Of a stretch of 64,000 bases of DNA, positions 18,061-27,028 are shown piece after piece. Each line of letters starts with the position of its first letter. Position 1 is the stretch's first letter. Where the stretch lies: NCBI RefSeq assembly GCF_001632775.1, contig NZ_CP015249.1, forward strand, positions 724,686-788,685. Reading direction: 5' to 3'. A program made the position numbers and the translations under genes. The notes under the pieces were generated by a model, which had not been told where the DNA came from, searched no databases, and saw nothing but the letters and a program-made list of their open reading frames with translations. Source of the stretch: Dokdonella koreensis DS-123. Its GTDB lineage: Bacteria; Pseudomonadota; Gammaproteobacteria; Xanthomonadales; Rhodanobacteraceae.

Positions 18061-20847
18061 TCAGTCGTCGCTCTCGCGCGCGAAGCGGATGCCGCGCTCG
18101 TCGCGCACCAGGCCGTCCATGTCGACCAGCGCCACGTCCTCGGGCACCGCGGCGAGCAGGGCGGGTTCGCTGCGCTCGGCCGGCGGCGGAGCGCCTTCCG
18201 GGCGGAACTTGGTGATCTGCTTCCAGGTGCGGGTCAGCGCGTCGGCGAACACCAGCAGCAGGTCGCCGGGACGGCCGCCGCGCAGGGCGTGGTCCACCGC
18301 CTGCTGCTCGTCGGGGATCTGGGTGATCGCCTCGGCCGGCACCCCGGCGTTGCGCAGCGCCGCGGCGATGATTCGCGGCACCTCGTCGCCGTCGCGGCCG
18401 CGCAGCGCGTCGTCGCGCCGGACGATGTAGTGGTCGAAGCGGCCCGCGACCGCCTCGGCGATCGCGCGCAGGTCGTCGTCGCGGCGGTCGCCGGGACCGG
18501 CCAGCACGACGACGCGGCGGCCGCTGACGTCCAGGCGCTGGGCCAGGTCGGCCATGACGCCGACCGCATGTGCGTTGTGGCCGTAGTCCATCAGCACCTT
18601 GAAGGGATGCTCGTTGTAGACGTTCATGCGGCCCGGTGCCTGGAAGAACGTCGTGTCGAACGTGCGCAGGCCCTGCCGGATCGCGTCCAGCTTGATGCCG
18701 AGCGAGAACGCCATCGCGGCGGCGACCATCGCGTTCTGCACGTTGTGCAGCGCGCGGCCCTCCAGCGTCGCCGGGATCAGGTGCGTCCACATCAGCGGGA
18801 TGTGGCTGCCCTTGTCGTAGAGCGTGATCATGTGGCCGTTGACGCCGGCCTCCAGCGCGCAGGCGCGGCCGCCGGCCCGCACGTGCTCGCGCACCAGGGC
18901 GTGCGAGGGATTCATCGTGACGTAGCAGATGACCTTGGCGTCGGTGTAGCCGGACATCTTCAGGACGTTCGGGTCGTCGGCGTTCAGCACCGCGCAGTCG
19001 CGTGCCACCTCCACGACGATGCGCTTGACCTCGGCCAGCTGCTCGAGCGTGTCGATGCCCTTGAGGCCCAGATGATCCGATTGCACGTTGAGCACCGCGG
19101 CGACGTCGACCTCGGGCACGCCCATGCCGGCGCGCAGCAGGCCGCCGCGGGCGGTCTCCAGCACGGCCAGGTCGATCTGTGGATCGGCCAGCACCATGCG
19201 CGCGGAGACCGGTCCGGTCATGTCGCCCTCGACCGTGCGCTGGCCGTCGATGTAGACGCCGTCGGTCGTGGTCAGGCCGGGCGTGTAGCCGGCCATCTTG
19301 GCGATGTGCGCCAGCATGCGCGCCGTCGTCGTCTTGCCGTTGGTGCCGGTGACCGCCGCGATCGGCACGCGCGAGGGCGTACCGGGCGGGAACAGCAGGT
19401 CGACCACCGGGCCGGCGACGTCGCGCGGCGTGCCCTCGCTGGGGCTGACGTGCATGCGGAAGCCGGGTGCGGCGTTGACCTCGCAGATCGCGCCGCCGAC
19501 CGACTTGTAGCTCTCGGCGATGTTCGGCGAGATGAAATCCACGCCGCCGACGTCCAGGCCGATCGCCCGTACCGCGCGCTCGGCCATCGCCCGGTTGTCC
19601 GGATGGATGATGTCGGTCACGTCGGTGGCGGTGCCGCCGGTGGAGAGGTTGGCGGTCGAGCGCAGGTAGACGACCTCGCCGTCCCTGGGCACGCTGCCGG
19701 CGTCGTAGCCGAGGCGCTCGAGCATCAGGGCGGCCTGCGCGTCGAGGCTGAGCTTGGTCAGCACCTTCTCGTGGCCGACGCCGCGGCGCGGATCCTGGTT
19801 GACGATCTCGATCAGCTCGGCCACCGTGCTCCGGCCGTCGCCGACGACGTGGCCCGGCGTGCGCCGCGTCGCCGCGACCAGCTCGCCGTTGACGACCAGC
19901 AGGCGGTGGTCGTCGCCCGGCACGTAGGTTTCCACGATCACCGAGCGCGAGTGCTCGCGCGCCGCGTTGAAGCCGGCGGCGATCTCCTCCTCGGTGCCGA
20001 TGTTGATCGTGATGCCGCGGCCGTGGTTGCCGTTGTAGGGCTTGGTCACCACGGTGCCGCCGAGCTTGCGCGCCGCACGCAGGGCGGCGCTCTCGGTCTG
20101 CACCAGCTCCTGGCGCGGCACCGGCAGGCCCAGCGAGGCGAGGATCTTGTTGGTCTCCTCCTTGTCGCTGGCCAGTTCCACCGCGATGTGCGGCGTGCGG
20201 CCGGTGACGGTGGCCTGGATGCGCTGCTGGTAGCGGCCGTGGCCGAGCTGGATCAGCGACTGGTCGTTCATGCGCAGCCAGGGAATCGAGCGCTCTTCCG
20301 CGGCGCGCACGATCGAGGCCGTCGAGGGGCCGAGCGCCCGGCGCTGCGCGTAGCGGATGAACTCGTCGCGTGCCTCGTCGAAGGTCCAGCCTTCCGGCAC
20401 GCTGCCGGCGGGGCGCAGTTCGACCGGCAGCAGCGAGGCGATCAGCCGCATCGCCAGCTCGCCGGCGGCGATGCCTTCCTCGCGCTGCGCGTACTCGTAG
20501 ACGACCGTGTAGACGCCCGGACGGTCGTCGCCGACGCTGCGCGTCTTGCCGAACGTGACCTGCTCGCCGGCCACGTTCTGCAGCTCGATCGCCACGTGTT
20601 CGAGCACGTGGCCGAGCCAGGTGCCTTCGCCCTCGCGCATGCGGCGCAGGAAGCCGCCCGGCTCGCGGTACGAGCAGCCGTGTTCGGCCAGCGTCGGCAG
20701 CGCGGCGACCAGTCCGTCGACGAAGTCCGCCCCGAGTCGTCCGGTCGGCCAGCTCTCGAGCGGCCCCAGGTCCAGTTCCAGCCGGATCACCGGGAAGTGG
20801 GCGTACAGCGAAGGACCGACGTACACGGAACGATCGAGAATGCGCAT
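18061..20847 (-). CDS. cphA: Cyanophycin synthetase
   Basis: 928-residue ATP-dependent, non-ribosomal polymerase that builds multi-L-arginyl-poly-L-aspartate, a nitrogen store. Domain order is as expected: an N-terminal domain (1 to about 160, with YEYAQREEGIAAGELAMRLI), an ATP-grasp domain (about 200-480, with TVVTKPYNGNHGRGITINI and VGGVDFISPNIAESY) and a Mur-ligase domain from the P-loop AAVTGTNGKTTTARML near 500, with VLETARGGLLRAGMGV and LMDYGHNAHAVGVM. Full length for the family. AGAGG precedes ATG 20847. It is in a cphB-cphA-cphA' operon on the minus strand, so the cell should both make and degrade the polymer. Confidence 0.95.
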   Translation of the reverse strand: MRILDRSVYVGPSLYAHFPVIRLELDLGPLESWPTGRLGADFVDGLVAALPTLAEHGCSYREPGGFLRRMREGEGTWLGHVLEHVAIELQNVAGEQVTFGKTRSVGDDRPGVYTVVYEYAQREEGIAAGELAMRLIASLLPVELRPAGSVPEGWTFDEARDEFIRYAQRRALGPSTASIVRAAEERSIPWLRMNDQSLIQLGHGRYQQRIQATVTGRTPHIAVELASDKEETNKILASLGLPVPRQELVQTESAALRAARKLGGTVVTKPYNGNHGRGITINIGTEEEIAAGFNAAREHSRSVIVETYVPGDDHRLLVVNGELVAATRRTPGHVVGDGRSTVAELIEIVNQDPRRGVGHEKVLTKLSLDAQAALMLERLGYDAGSVPRDGEVVYLRSTANLSTGGTATDVTDIIHPDNRAMAERAVRAIGLDVGGVDFISPNIAESYKSVGGAICEVNAAPGFRMHVSPSEGTPRDVAGPVVDLLFPPGTPSRVPIAAVTGTNGKTTTARMLAHIAKMAGYTPGLTTTDGVYIDGQRTVEGDMTGPVSARMVLADPQIDLAVLETARGGLLRAGMGVPEVDVAAVLNVQSDHLGLKGIDTLEQLAEVKRIVVEVARDCAVLNADDPNVLKMSGYTDAKVICYVTMNPSHALVREHVRAGGRACALEAGVNGHMITLYDKGSHIPLMWTHLIPATLEGRALHNVQNAMVAAAMAFSLGIKLDAIRQGLRTFDTTFFQAPGRMNVYNEHPFKVLMDYGHNAHAVGVMADLAQRLDVSGRRVVVLAGPGDRRDDDLRAIAEAVAGRFDHYIVRRDDALRGRDGDEVPRIIAAALRNAGVPAEAITQIPDEQQAVDHALRGGRPGDLLLVFADALTRTWKQITKFRPEGAPPPAERSEPALLAAVPEDVALVDMDGLVRDERGIRFARESDD

Positions 20848-20969
20848 GAGGACCTCTGGACGGTGGAGTCGATGCCTTTATCGGTGGATGCAGCGGTGTT
20901 CTAGCGGCCAGCGCGGCACGGCACCGGGGGTGCGCGTCCGTGTCGGTGGCGGGCGCCGGTCGCCATCGC

Positions 20970-21806
20970 TCAGCCGTCGGCCAGCGTGCCGGCCGAGGCC
21001 TTGCGCGTGTGCAGGTTGAAGGTGGCGCCGGCGGTGAGGATGTGCACGGTCAACCCGAGCAGGCAGACCGGCTGCCCTTCCTCGACCTGCGCCATCGACG
21101 AGAACTCCACGCCGTCGGCGTCGACCACGGTGACCGCGCCGGTACCCTCGACCTCGAGCGTGTTGTCGGGCGCGATGAACGCCGCGGTGTCCTCGTCCAG
21201 GCCGATGCCGACCGCGAACGGGTTGAAGGCCAGCGCAGTGACCAGGCGGCCGAGGCGGTCGCGCTGGCGGAAATGCTGGTCGATGACGAAGCGGTTGGTC
21301 AGTCCCAGGCCCGGTGCCAGCCGCACCGAGCCGGCCTTCGGCGAGGAACCCTCGTCGCCGAAGGCGATCATGTGCTCACTCAGGATGCTGGCGCCGGCAC
21401 TGGTGCCGCCGACGGTGATGCCGTGCGCGTTGCGGCTGCGGATCAGCTTGGCGGCGGCGGTGCCGCCGAGGATCGTCGAGATGCGCAGCTGGTTGCCGCC
21501 GGTGAAGAAGATGCCGGTCGCCTGCTCGATGCGCCGCAGCCGGTCCTCGCGCTTGCCGTCGTCGCGATGGGCGAAATCCAGCGCGTCGACGCGCTCGGCG
21601 CCGAGTTCACGGAAGATCTTCTCGTAGCGCGCGCCGGTATCGGACTGGCGGCTGGCGGTCGGGATGACGACGATGTCGGCGTCGCGGCCGCCGCTGACGT
21701 TGACGAAGCGCTTGAGGATGCGCGGCGCGCTTTCCTTCTCCTCGGCGCCGCCGATCGGCACGATCCAGCCCCGTTGCTCGCCCGCTTCCACCTTGCTTGG
21801 ACTCAT
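20970..21806 (-). CDS. cphB: Cyanophycinase
   Basis: 278-residue Ser exopeptidase of the S51 family that cuts cyanophycin to beta-Asp-Arg dipeptides. The nucleophile is Ser136 in VGGTSAGASIL. Other family blocks are IVPIGGAEEK, IVVIPTAS, GIFFTGGNQLRI, VIDQHFRQRDRLGRLV and GIGLDEDTA. ATG 21806 is chosen because GGGAG lies 6 bases upstream and the residues that follow match the family; the open frame extends upstream without a start signal. No export signal is seen, so it acts on intracellular granules. It is the first gene of the cph operon; 122 bp separate it from cphA. Confidence 0.93.
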   Translation of the reverse strand: MSPSKVEAGEQRGWIVPIGGAEEKESAPRILKRFVNVSGGRDADIVVIPTASRQSDTGARYEKIFRELGAERVDALDFAHRDDGKREDRLRRIEQATGIFFTGGNQLRISTILGGTAAAKLIRSRNAHGITVGGTSAGASILSEHMIAFGDEGSSPKAGSVRLAPGLGLTNRFVIDQHFRQRDRLGRLVTALAFNPFAVGIGLDEDTAAFIAPDNTLEVEGTGAVTVVDADGVEFSSMAQVEEGQPVCLLGLTVHILTAGATFNLHTRKASAGTLADG

Positions 21807-21985
21807 CGATACTCCCGGATTGGAGGCGGCCTGCGCCGCGCGACCCCGCGCGGACCGGAGGCACCGGCCCGTCGCCGGCCCGGATGCACGCGTCCTCGAA
21901 ACCCCCACCGAGCCCCCGGAGGCCTCGCCCGCCAGGGCGGAACGCGCCTCGCTGCCGCCCCACCCCTGCACCGCGGACGGACGGC

Positions 21986-22062
21986 TGGCGACCCCGACAG
22001 GAGTTGAACCTGTGACCTCGCCCTTAGGAGGGGCGCGCTCTATCCAACTGAGCTACGGGGCC
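21986..22062 (-). tRNA. tRNA-Arg (anticodon CCU)
   Basis: A complete 77-nt cloverleaf on the minus strand. The acceptor stem GGCCCCG pairs with CGGGGTC, with one G-U. The D-arm contains AGTTGGATA, the anticodon stem CGCCC/GGGCG encloses CTCCTAA (anticodon CCT) and the T-arm is ACAGG-TTCAACT-CCTGT. The discriminator is G and CCA is encoded. It reads AGG codons. It lies upstream of the cphB start with 180 bp between. No integrase gene or direct repeat of its 3' end is visible, so it is not obviously an integration site. Confidence 0.95.
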
Positions 22063-22743
22063 GACCGGTCGATCATACGGCAATCGCGCGCGCGGATGCC
22101 CGGCCCGGCACCCTCGGCGGCCGCCGGTGTCCGCCATCGGACGGCGACGCGGCGGCCGTCCCGGGGCAGGGCGCCTGCCGGACCGGGCGCGCGGCAGGGG
22201 CGGGCCGCACGGCGATCTTCCGGCTGGTCGAACGGCGTCGATCGTACAGCGGCAGGGTGCAGGTGCTGCACGCATGCGAGGCCGCCGGCACCGCGCAAAC
22301 CGCCTCGATCGGCGGAAAAACCGCGAAAAAAACCGGTCCGGGCCAAATCCAGAGTGAGCAACGGCGCGGTCCCCTACCTTCGGTGACTTGACAAGCGTTC
22401 ATTACGATGAGATTCGTATATCGTTCGAGAACGGTTAACCGCCGGCATCGGACGCGTCCGATGCCGGCATGCGATACGTGCCGACAGCGCCCCCTTGAGG
22501 GGTCGATGCGCGGACTAACTACGAAGGTTTTCGTTTTTCGATCGCGAGGAGCGTTTGCCGGAAAGCGGGCGTGGTCCATCGGACCGTGTTCAGCGACCGC
22601 AGGAATGGACGCCACCGGCCGGCAGGTGAAGGCGTGCAACGGCGGCTTCACCTGCTGACCGACTCCCCGCGGCGGGATAGAGAGACCCGACCGGTCCGCA
22701 CGGCGATACGCGTGCGGGCATCTACGTCACGAGAGGAAAGAAC
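22063..22743 (+). promoter_or_regulatory. Long leader/intergenic region upstream of the TonB receptor, with stacked palindromes
   Basis: 681 bp with no convincing gene. The right half is visibly AT-richer than its surroundings. TTGACA at 22388-22393 could be a -35 element, although no well-spaced TATAAT follows, and would leave a leader of about 300 nt. Just after it are CGTTC-GA-GAACG (22422-22433), the perfect palindrome CGGTTAACCG (22432-22441), a perfect 28-bp palindrome (22441-22468) and CCCC-TTGA-GGGG (22491-22502). These are candidate operators or RNA hairpins controlling the receptor gene. No cobalamin, TPP or FMN riboswitch core was recognised. Confidence 0.5.
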
Positions 22744-25530
22744 ATGCAACGCAAAATGCTGGTCGCAGCCATAACCGCCACGCTGGCCCTGCCGTTCCTG
22801 GCCTCGCAGGCCTGGGCGCAGGATCAGGGGCAGGAGAGCGCCGAGAAGACCGAACAGCTCGAAGCCGTCACGGTCACCGGATCGCTGATCCGCCGCTCGC
22901 AGGTCGAAACGGCCTCGCCGGTGATCACGATCACCAACGAGGAGATCACCAAGAAGGGCTTCGGCAGCGTGTCCGACGTGCTGCGTGCGCTGCCCCAGGC
23001 CAACGGCGTCGTGCAGGGCGCGCAGACCTCGGCCAGCTTCACGCAGGGCGCCGAGACGCTGAGCCTGTTCGGTCTGGATCCGGGCTTCACGCTGTACCTG
23101 ATCGACGGCCGCCCGATGGCCGACTACCCGCTGCTCTACAACGGCTCGGGCAACTTCGTCGACATCTCCTCGATCCCGATGGCGATGGTCGAGCGCATCG
23201 ACATCCTGCCGGGCAACCAGTCGGCCATCTACGGCTCCGACGCCATCGCCGGCGTCGTCAACATCGTCCTCAAGCAGAAGATGGACGGCTACGCGCTGAA
23301 CCTGCGCGTCGGTGGCTACTCCGAGGGCGGCGGCGACAGCCAGCGCCTGCAGTTCACCGGCGGCAACAGCTGGGAGCGCTTCAACCTGATCTACAGCCTG
23401 GAGCTGCGCAACCAGGAGCCGATCTACCGCTTCCAGCGCAGTTGGATGGACTCCACGCTGGACAACCCCAACGGCCGCGGCCAGCCGTCGTTCAACTACC
23501 TGGTCCGCGACCTGCTCGGCGAGGTCGCCGACGACTTCGTCGATCCGGGCGCGTGGTGCGACCGCGTGTCGAGCGCCTACGGCGGCACGGTGCGCCGCTT
23601 CGAGGACAACCTGGGCCGCGGCTACGCCTGCGGTTCGCCGCTGACCAACGGCTATTCGTCGATCATGAACGATCGCCGTTCGGCCAACGGCTACGTCAAG
23701 GGTGTCTTCGACATCAACGACAACACCCAGGCCTACGGCAGCCTGATGTACAACGTCAACACGGTCGAGTACTTCGCCGGCTCCAGCTACAGCTGGTGGG
23801 GCAGCGGCGCCGGCGCCGGCCCGTTCTACGATCCGACCGTCGGCTCGATCATCTCGCTGCAGCACGTGTTCGACTCGTCGCAGACCGGCATCTTCGGTCT
23901 CAACAACAGCTTCGACCGCAACAAGACCTACGTCGGCCAGCTCGGCGTGCGCGGCACGATCGGCGACTCGAACTGGGACTACGACATCTACTACCACCGG
24001 TCGGACAACGTCGTGCGCTCCAAGCAGCTGCGTCCGCTCGGCGCGCTGGTGGACCGCTTCTTCCTCGGCGACCCGGTGGCCGGCGCGACCGATCCGTTCT
24101 TCGGCGCGTACCCGGTCTACAACGTCAACTGGGACCGCTTCTACTCGGTCATCACGCCGGACCAGTACCGCTCGTTCAGCGACTACATCAGCGGCGAGTC
24201 GCACACCTACACGCAGAAGGTCAACGCGACCGTCACCAACCTCAGCCTGTTCGAGCTGCCGGCCGGTCCGGTCGGCTTCGCCGCCCTGGTCGAGGCCGGC
24301 AACCAGCTGTGGGACGACTCCCCGGATCCGCGCCTGATCGCCGGCGAAGTCTGGGGCGCCTCGGGTACCCAGGGCTACGGCAAGCGTGACCGCTATGCGA
24401 TCGCAGCCGAGATGAACGCGCCGCTGACCAGCATGCTGACCGCCACGGCGTCGGCCCGCTACGACCAGTACAAGGCGTCCGGCCGCAGCGACGAGAAGTT
24501 CACCTACAAGCTGGGCCTGGAGTTCCGCCCGGCCGATTCGCTGCTGCTGCGCGGCACCTACGCCACCGCGTTCCGTGCACCGGACATGGCCGGCCTGTAC
24601 CAGGGCGAGAGCGGCTTCTTCGCGCCCGGCATGACCGACTACTACCGCTGCCGCGAGGAGTTCGGTGACAACGTCGACATGAACGCCTGCCGCTACAACA
24701 ACGAGCAGGTCTCGGGCATCCAGTCGGGCAACCTGGACCTGAAGAACGTCAACGCCAAGTCGGCGACGATCGGCGTGGTCTGGGCGCCCACCGCGAACCT
24801 CGCGTTCAAGGCGGACGTCTACGAGATCAAGATCGACGACCAGGTGCAGTCGCGCTCGCTCGACGAGATGCTGCAGCTGGAAGCCGATTGCCGTCGTGGC
24901 GCGACGGTCGGCGGCTCGCCGGTCGACATCAACTCGCCCAACTGCGTGGCGGTGCTCGGCCTGATCGACCGTAACCTCAACCCGACCGGTCCCAACGAGA
25001 GCGGCATCAACTCGATCCGGACCTACCCGATCAACGTGTCCAAGGAGAAGGTGCGCGGCATCACCGCCAACGCCCAGTACCGCCTGCAGACCGACTCGGC
25101 CGGCGACTTCGTGTTCGGCTTCGACTACAACACGCTGCTCAAGCACGAGTACGTCACCTACCCGGGCGATCCGACGATCAACGAGCTGACCTTCCTGGAC
25201 TTCCCGCGTGATCCGAAGTGGATGGCCAGCGCCAGCGTGTCCTGGAACTACGGCGGCTTCAGCACCACGCTGTACGGCCAGCGCCGCGGCAAGACGCTGG
25301 CGTTCAACGAGGTCAACACGATCGGTCCGTGGACCACGTACAACGCCAGCGTCAGCTACACGGTGGACGACGTGACCTTGTCGCTGATCTCCAACAACGT
25401 CACCAACAAGCGTCCGCCGAGGGATCGGTCGAACACGACCTACCCGTACTACGATTCGTTCAACTACGACGCGTACGGCCGGTCGATCTTCGCCGAGATC
25501 AACTACCGCTTCGGCGGCACCGGCAACTGA
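22744..25530 (+). CDS. TonB-dependent outer-membrane receptor
   Basis: 928 residues. The signal peptide is cut near Ala25 (ASQAWA). A TonB-box-like stretch EAVTVTGSLI is followed by a plug domain (about 45-170, with PVITITNEEI, LIDGRPMADYP, VERIDILPG and IYGSDAIAGVVNIVLK) and a 22-stranded barrel rich in aromatic strand ends (for example TLYGQRRGKTLAF). It is similar to the large 'oar-like/N-terminal plug' receptors that are abundant in Xanthomonads and take up peptides or plant-derived oligomers; the ligand is unknown. AGAGGAAAG lies just before ATG 22744. A strong terminator follows, so it is probably a single-gene unit. Confidence 0.93.
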   Translation: MQRKMLVAAITATLALPFLASQAWAQDQGQESAEKTEQLEAVTVTGSLIRRSQVETASPVITITNEEITKKGFGSVSDVLRALPQANGVVQGAQTSASFTQGAETLSLFGLDPGFTLYLIDGRPMADYPLLYNGSGNFVDISSIPMAMVERIDILPGNQSAIYGSDAIAGVVNIVLKQKMDGYALNLRVGGYSEGGGDSQRLQFTGGNSWERFNLIYSLELRNQEPIYRFQRSWMDSTLDNPNGRGQPSFNYLVRDLLGEVADDFVDPGAWCDRVSSAYGGTVRRFEDNLGRGYACGSPLTNGYSSIMNDRRSANGYVKGVFDINDNTQAYGSLMYNVNTVEYFAGSSYSWWGSGAGAGPFYDPTVGSIISLQHVFDSSQTGIFGLNNSFDRNKTYVGQLGVRGTIGDSNWDYDIYYHRSDNVVRSKQLRPLGALVDRFFLGDPVAGATDPFFGAYPVYNVNWDRFYSVITPDQYRSFSDYISGESHTYTQKVNATVTNLSLFELPAGPVGFAALVEAGNQLWDDSPDPRLIAGEVWGASGTQGYGKRDRYAIAAEMNAPLTSMLTATASARYDQYKASGRSDEKFTYKLGLEFRPADSLLLRGTYATAFRAPDMAGLYQGESGFFAPGMTDYYRCREEFGDNVDMNACRYNNEQVSGIQSGNLDLKNVNAKSATIGVVWAPTANLAFKADVYEIKIDDQVQSRSLDEMLQLEADCRRGATVGGSPVDINSPNCVAVLGLIDRNLNPTGPNESGINSIRTYPINVSKEKVRGITANAQYRLQTDSAGDFVFGFDYNTLLKHEYVTYPGDPTINELTFLDFPRDPKWMASASVSWNYGGFSTTLYGQRRGKTLAFNEVNTIGPWTTYNASVSYTVDDVTLSLISNNVTNKRPPRDRSNTTYPYYDSFNYDAYGRSIFAEINYRFGGTGN

Positions 25531-25552
25531 GGTTCGCCTCTGCAGTGTCAGG

Positions 25553-25579
25553 AAAGGGCCGGCGCAAGCCGGCCCTTTT
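25553..25579 (+). terminator. Rho-independent terminator after the TonB receptor gene
   Basis: A perfect 11-bp stem (25553-25563 with 25568-25578) closes a GCAA tetraloop and ends in TTTT. It lies 23 bp past the receptor stop. The A-rich foot of the left arm could also let it work in the other direction. Confidence 0.9.
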
Positions 25580-25671
25580 CGTTGGGGAAGGCGCCGGCGG
25601 GCCGCCCGCGCCTAGGCGGCGGCGCCGGCTGACGGTAGGCTTCGGTGTCGCCATCGCCGGGGAAACGCCTC

Positions 25672-26940
25672 ATGTCGCTGCATCTACGCCTGCTGCTGGG
25701 CTTTCTCATCGGTCTGGCAACCGGCCTGGTCGTGCACGTGGGCGCCGGCGCCGACAGCGGCTGGCTGCAGGTCCTGACGACCTACGTCACCCAGCCGGTC
25801 GGCCAGATCTTCCTGCGCCTGCTGTTCATGCTGGTGATTCCGCTGATCTTCTCGGCACTGGTGCTCGGCGTCGCGGAAATGGGCGACATCCGGTCGCTCG
25901 GCCGGATCGGCGGCCGGACGCTGGTCTACACCGTGGTGGTGTCGACGATCGCGGTGGTCATCGGCCTGGTGCTGGTCAACCTGTTCCGGCCGGGCGACGG
26001 CATCGACCCGCAGGTGGCCCAGTCGCTGATCAGCGATGCCGCCGAGCGTGCCGGCACCATCGTCGCCAGCAGCCAGCAGGCCGGCGGCATCGGCATGATC
26101 GTGCAGATCGTCCCGGACAACGTGATCCGCGCCGCCGCCGCCAACGACATCATCGCGGTGATGTTCTTCGCGCTGATCTTCGGTATCGGCCTGGTGGCGA
26201 CCGACACGCCGGGGACGGCGCGCGTGAAGGAGTTCTTCCAGGGCGTGTTCGACATTTCGATGACGCTGATCCACGGCGTGATCCGGCTGGCGCCGTACGC
26301 GGTCGCCTGCCTGGTCTTCAACCTGGCCGCGCAGTTCGGCTGGGATCTCCTGGTCAAGCTGGCCGGCTATGTCGGCGTCGCGCTGCTGGCGATGGCGATC
26401 CACTTCTTCGTGGTCTATTCGATCGCGGTGCGCTGGTTCGGCGGCATGTCGCCGCTCGCGTTCTTCCGCGGGTCGCAGGAGGCGATCGTCATGGCCTTCA
26501 CCTCATCCTCCAGCAATGCGACGCTGCCGACCGCGCTCAAGGTCGCCGAGGAGGAGCTGAAGCTGCCGCCGAGGGTGTCGCGTTTCGTGCTGACCATCGG
26601 CGCCACCGCCAACCAGAACGGCACCGCGCTGTTCGAGGGCGTCACCGTGCTGTTCCTGGCGCAGTTCTTCGGCGTCGAGCTCAGCCTGCTGCAGCAGCTG
26701 ACGGTGATGTTCGTCTGCATCCTCGGCGGAATCGGGACCGCCGGCATACCCTCCGGCTCGCTGCCGGTGATCGCGATGATCTGCGGCATGGTCGGCGTGC
26801 CGCCGGAGGGCATCGGCCTGATCCTCGGTGTCGATCGCCTGCTCGACATGAGCCGCACGGTGTTGAACGTCACCGGCGACCTGGCGGCCGCCGTGGTCGT
26901 CTCGCGCGGGTCCGGAGAGGCCCCCTCGGACACCGCCTGA
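25672..26940 (+). CDS. Dicarboxylate/amino acid:cation symporter (DAACS family)
   Basis: 422-residue inner-membrane carrier of the glutamate/aspartate/C4-dicarboxylate transporter family. Eight hydrophobic spans and two re-entrant hairpins are evident. HP1 carries the Ser-rich tip TSSSNATLP, TM7 carries ATANQNGTALFEG in place of the usual NMDGT motif, and HP2 carries GIGTAGIPSGSLPVI. ATG 25672 is used because it starts the family-like MSLHLRLLLGFLIG and has GGGGAA upstream. Substrate is unpredicted because the NMDGT change may alter Na+ coupling. Transcribed separately from the receptor gene, with the second kinase gene 88 bp downstream. Confidence 0.9.
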   Translation: MSLHLRLLLGFLIGLATGLVVHVGAGADSGWLQVLTTYVTQPVGQIFLRLLFMLVIPLIFSALVLGVAEMGDIRSLGRIGGRTLVYTVVVSTIAVVIGLVLVNLFRPGDGIDPQVAQSLISDAAERAGTIVASSQQAGGIGMIVQIVPDNVIRAAAANDIIAVMFFALIFGIGLVATDTPGTARVKEFFQGVFDISMTLIHGVIRLAPYAVACLVFNLAAQFGWDLLVKLAGYVGVALLAMAIHFFVVYSIAVRWFGGMSPLAFFRGSQEAIVMAFTSSSSNATLPTALKVAEEELKLPPRVSRFVLTIGATANQNGTALFEGVTVLFLAQFFGVELSLLQQLTVMFVCILGGIGTAGIPSGSLPVIAMICGMVGVPPEGIGLILGVDRLLDMSRTVLNVTGDLAAAVVVSRGSGEAPSDTA

Positions 26941-27028
26941 GGGCGCCGCCCGGGCCGGCAGCGGCGCTTATACTTGTACACCACGGCCCCCGTTGCGGAG
27001 GCCTCCGGATCGACGACGGAATCCGCCC

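Noticed and set aside
16381-20904. 1507-codon plus-strand frame over the cyanophycin genes
   Set aside because: Entirely antisense to cphA and cphA', whose motifs are clear; there are no recognisable domains in this frame.
21986-22062. tRNA-Arg as an integration site
   Set aside because: No integrase gene and no direct repeat of the tRNA 3' end seen in the flanks.
22073-22651. Minus-strand open frame upstream of the TonB receptor
   Set aside because: It crosses tRNA-Arg and the palindrome cluster and has no recognisable domain or ribosome site.
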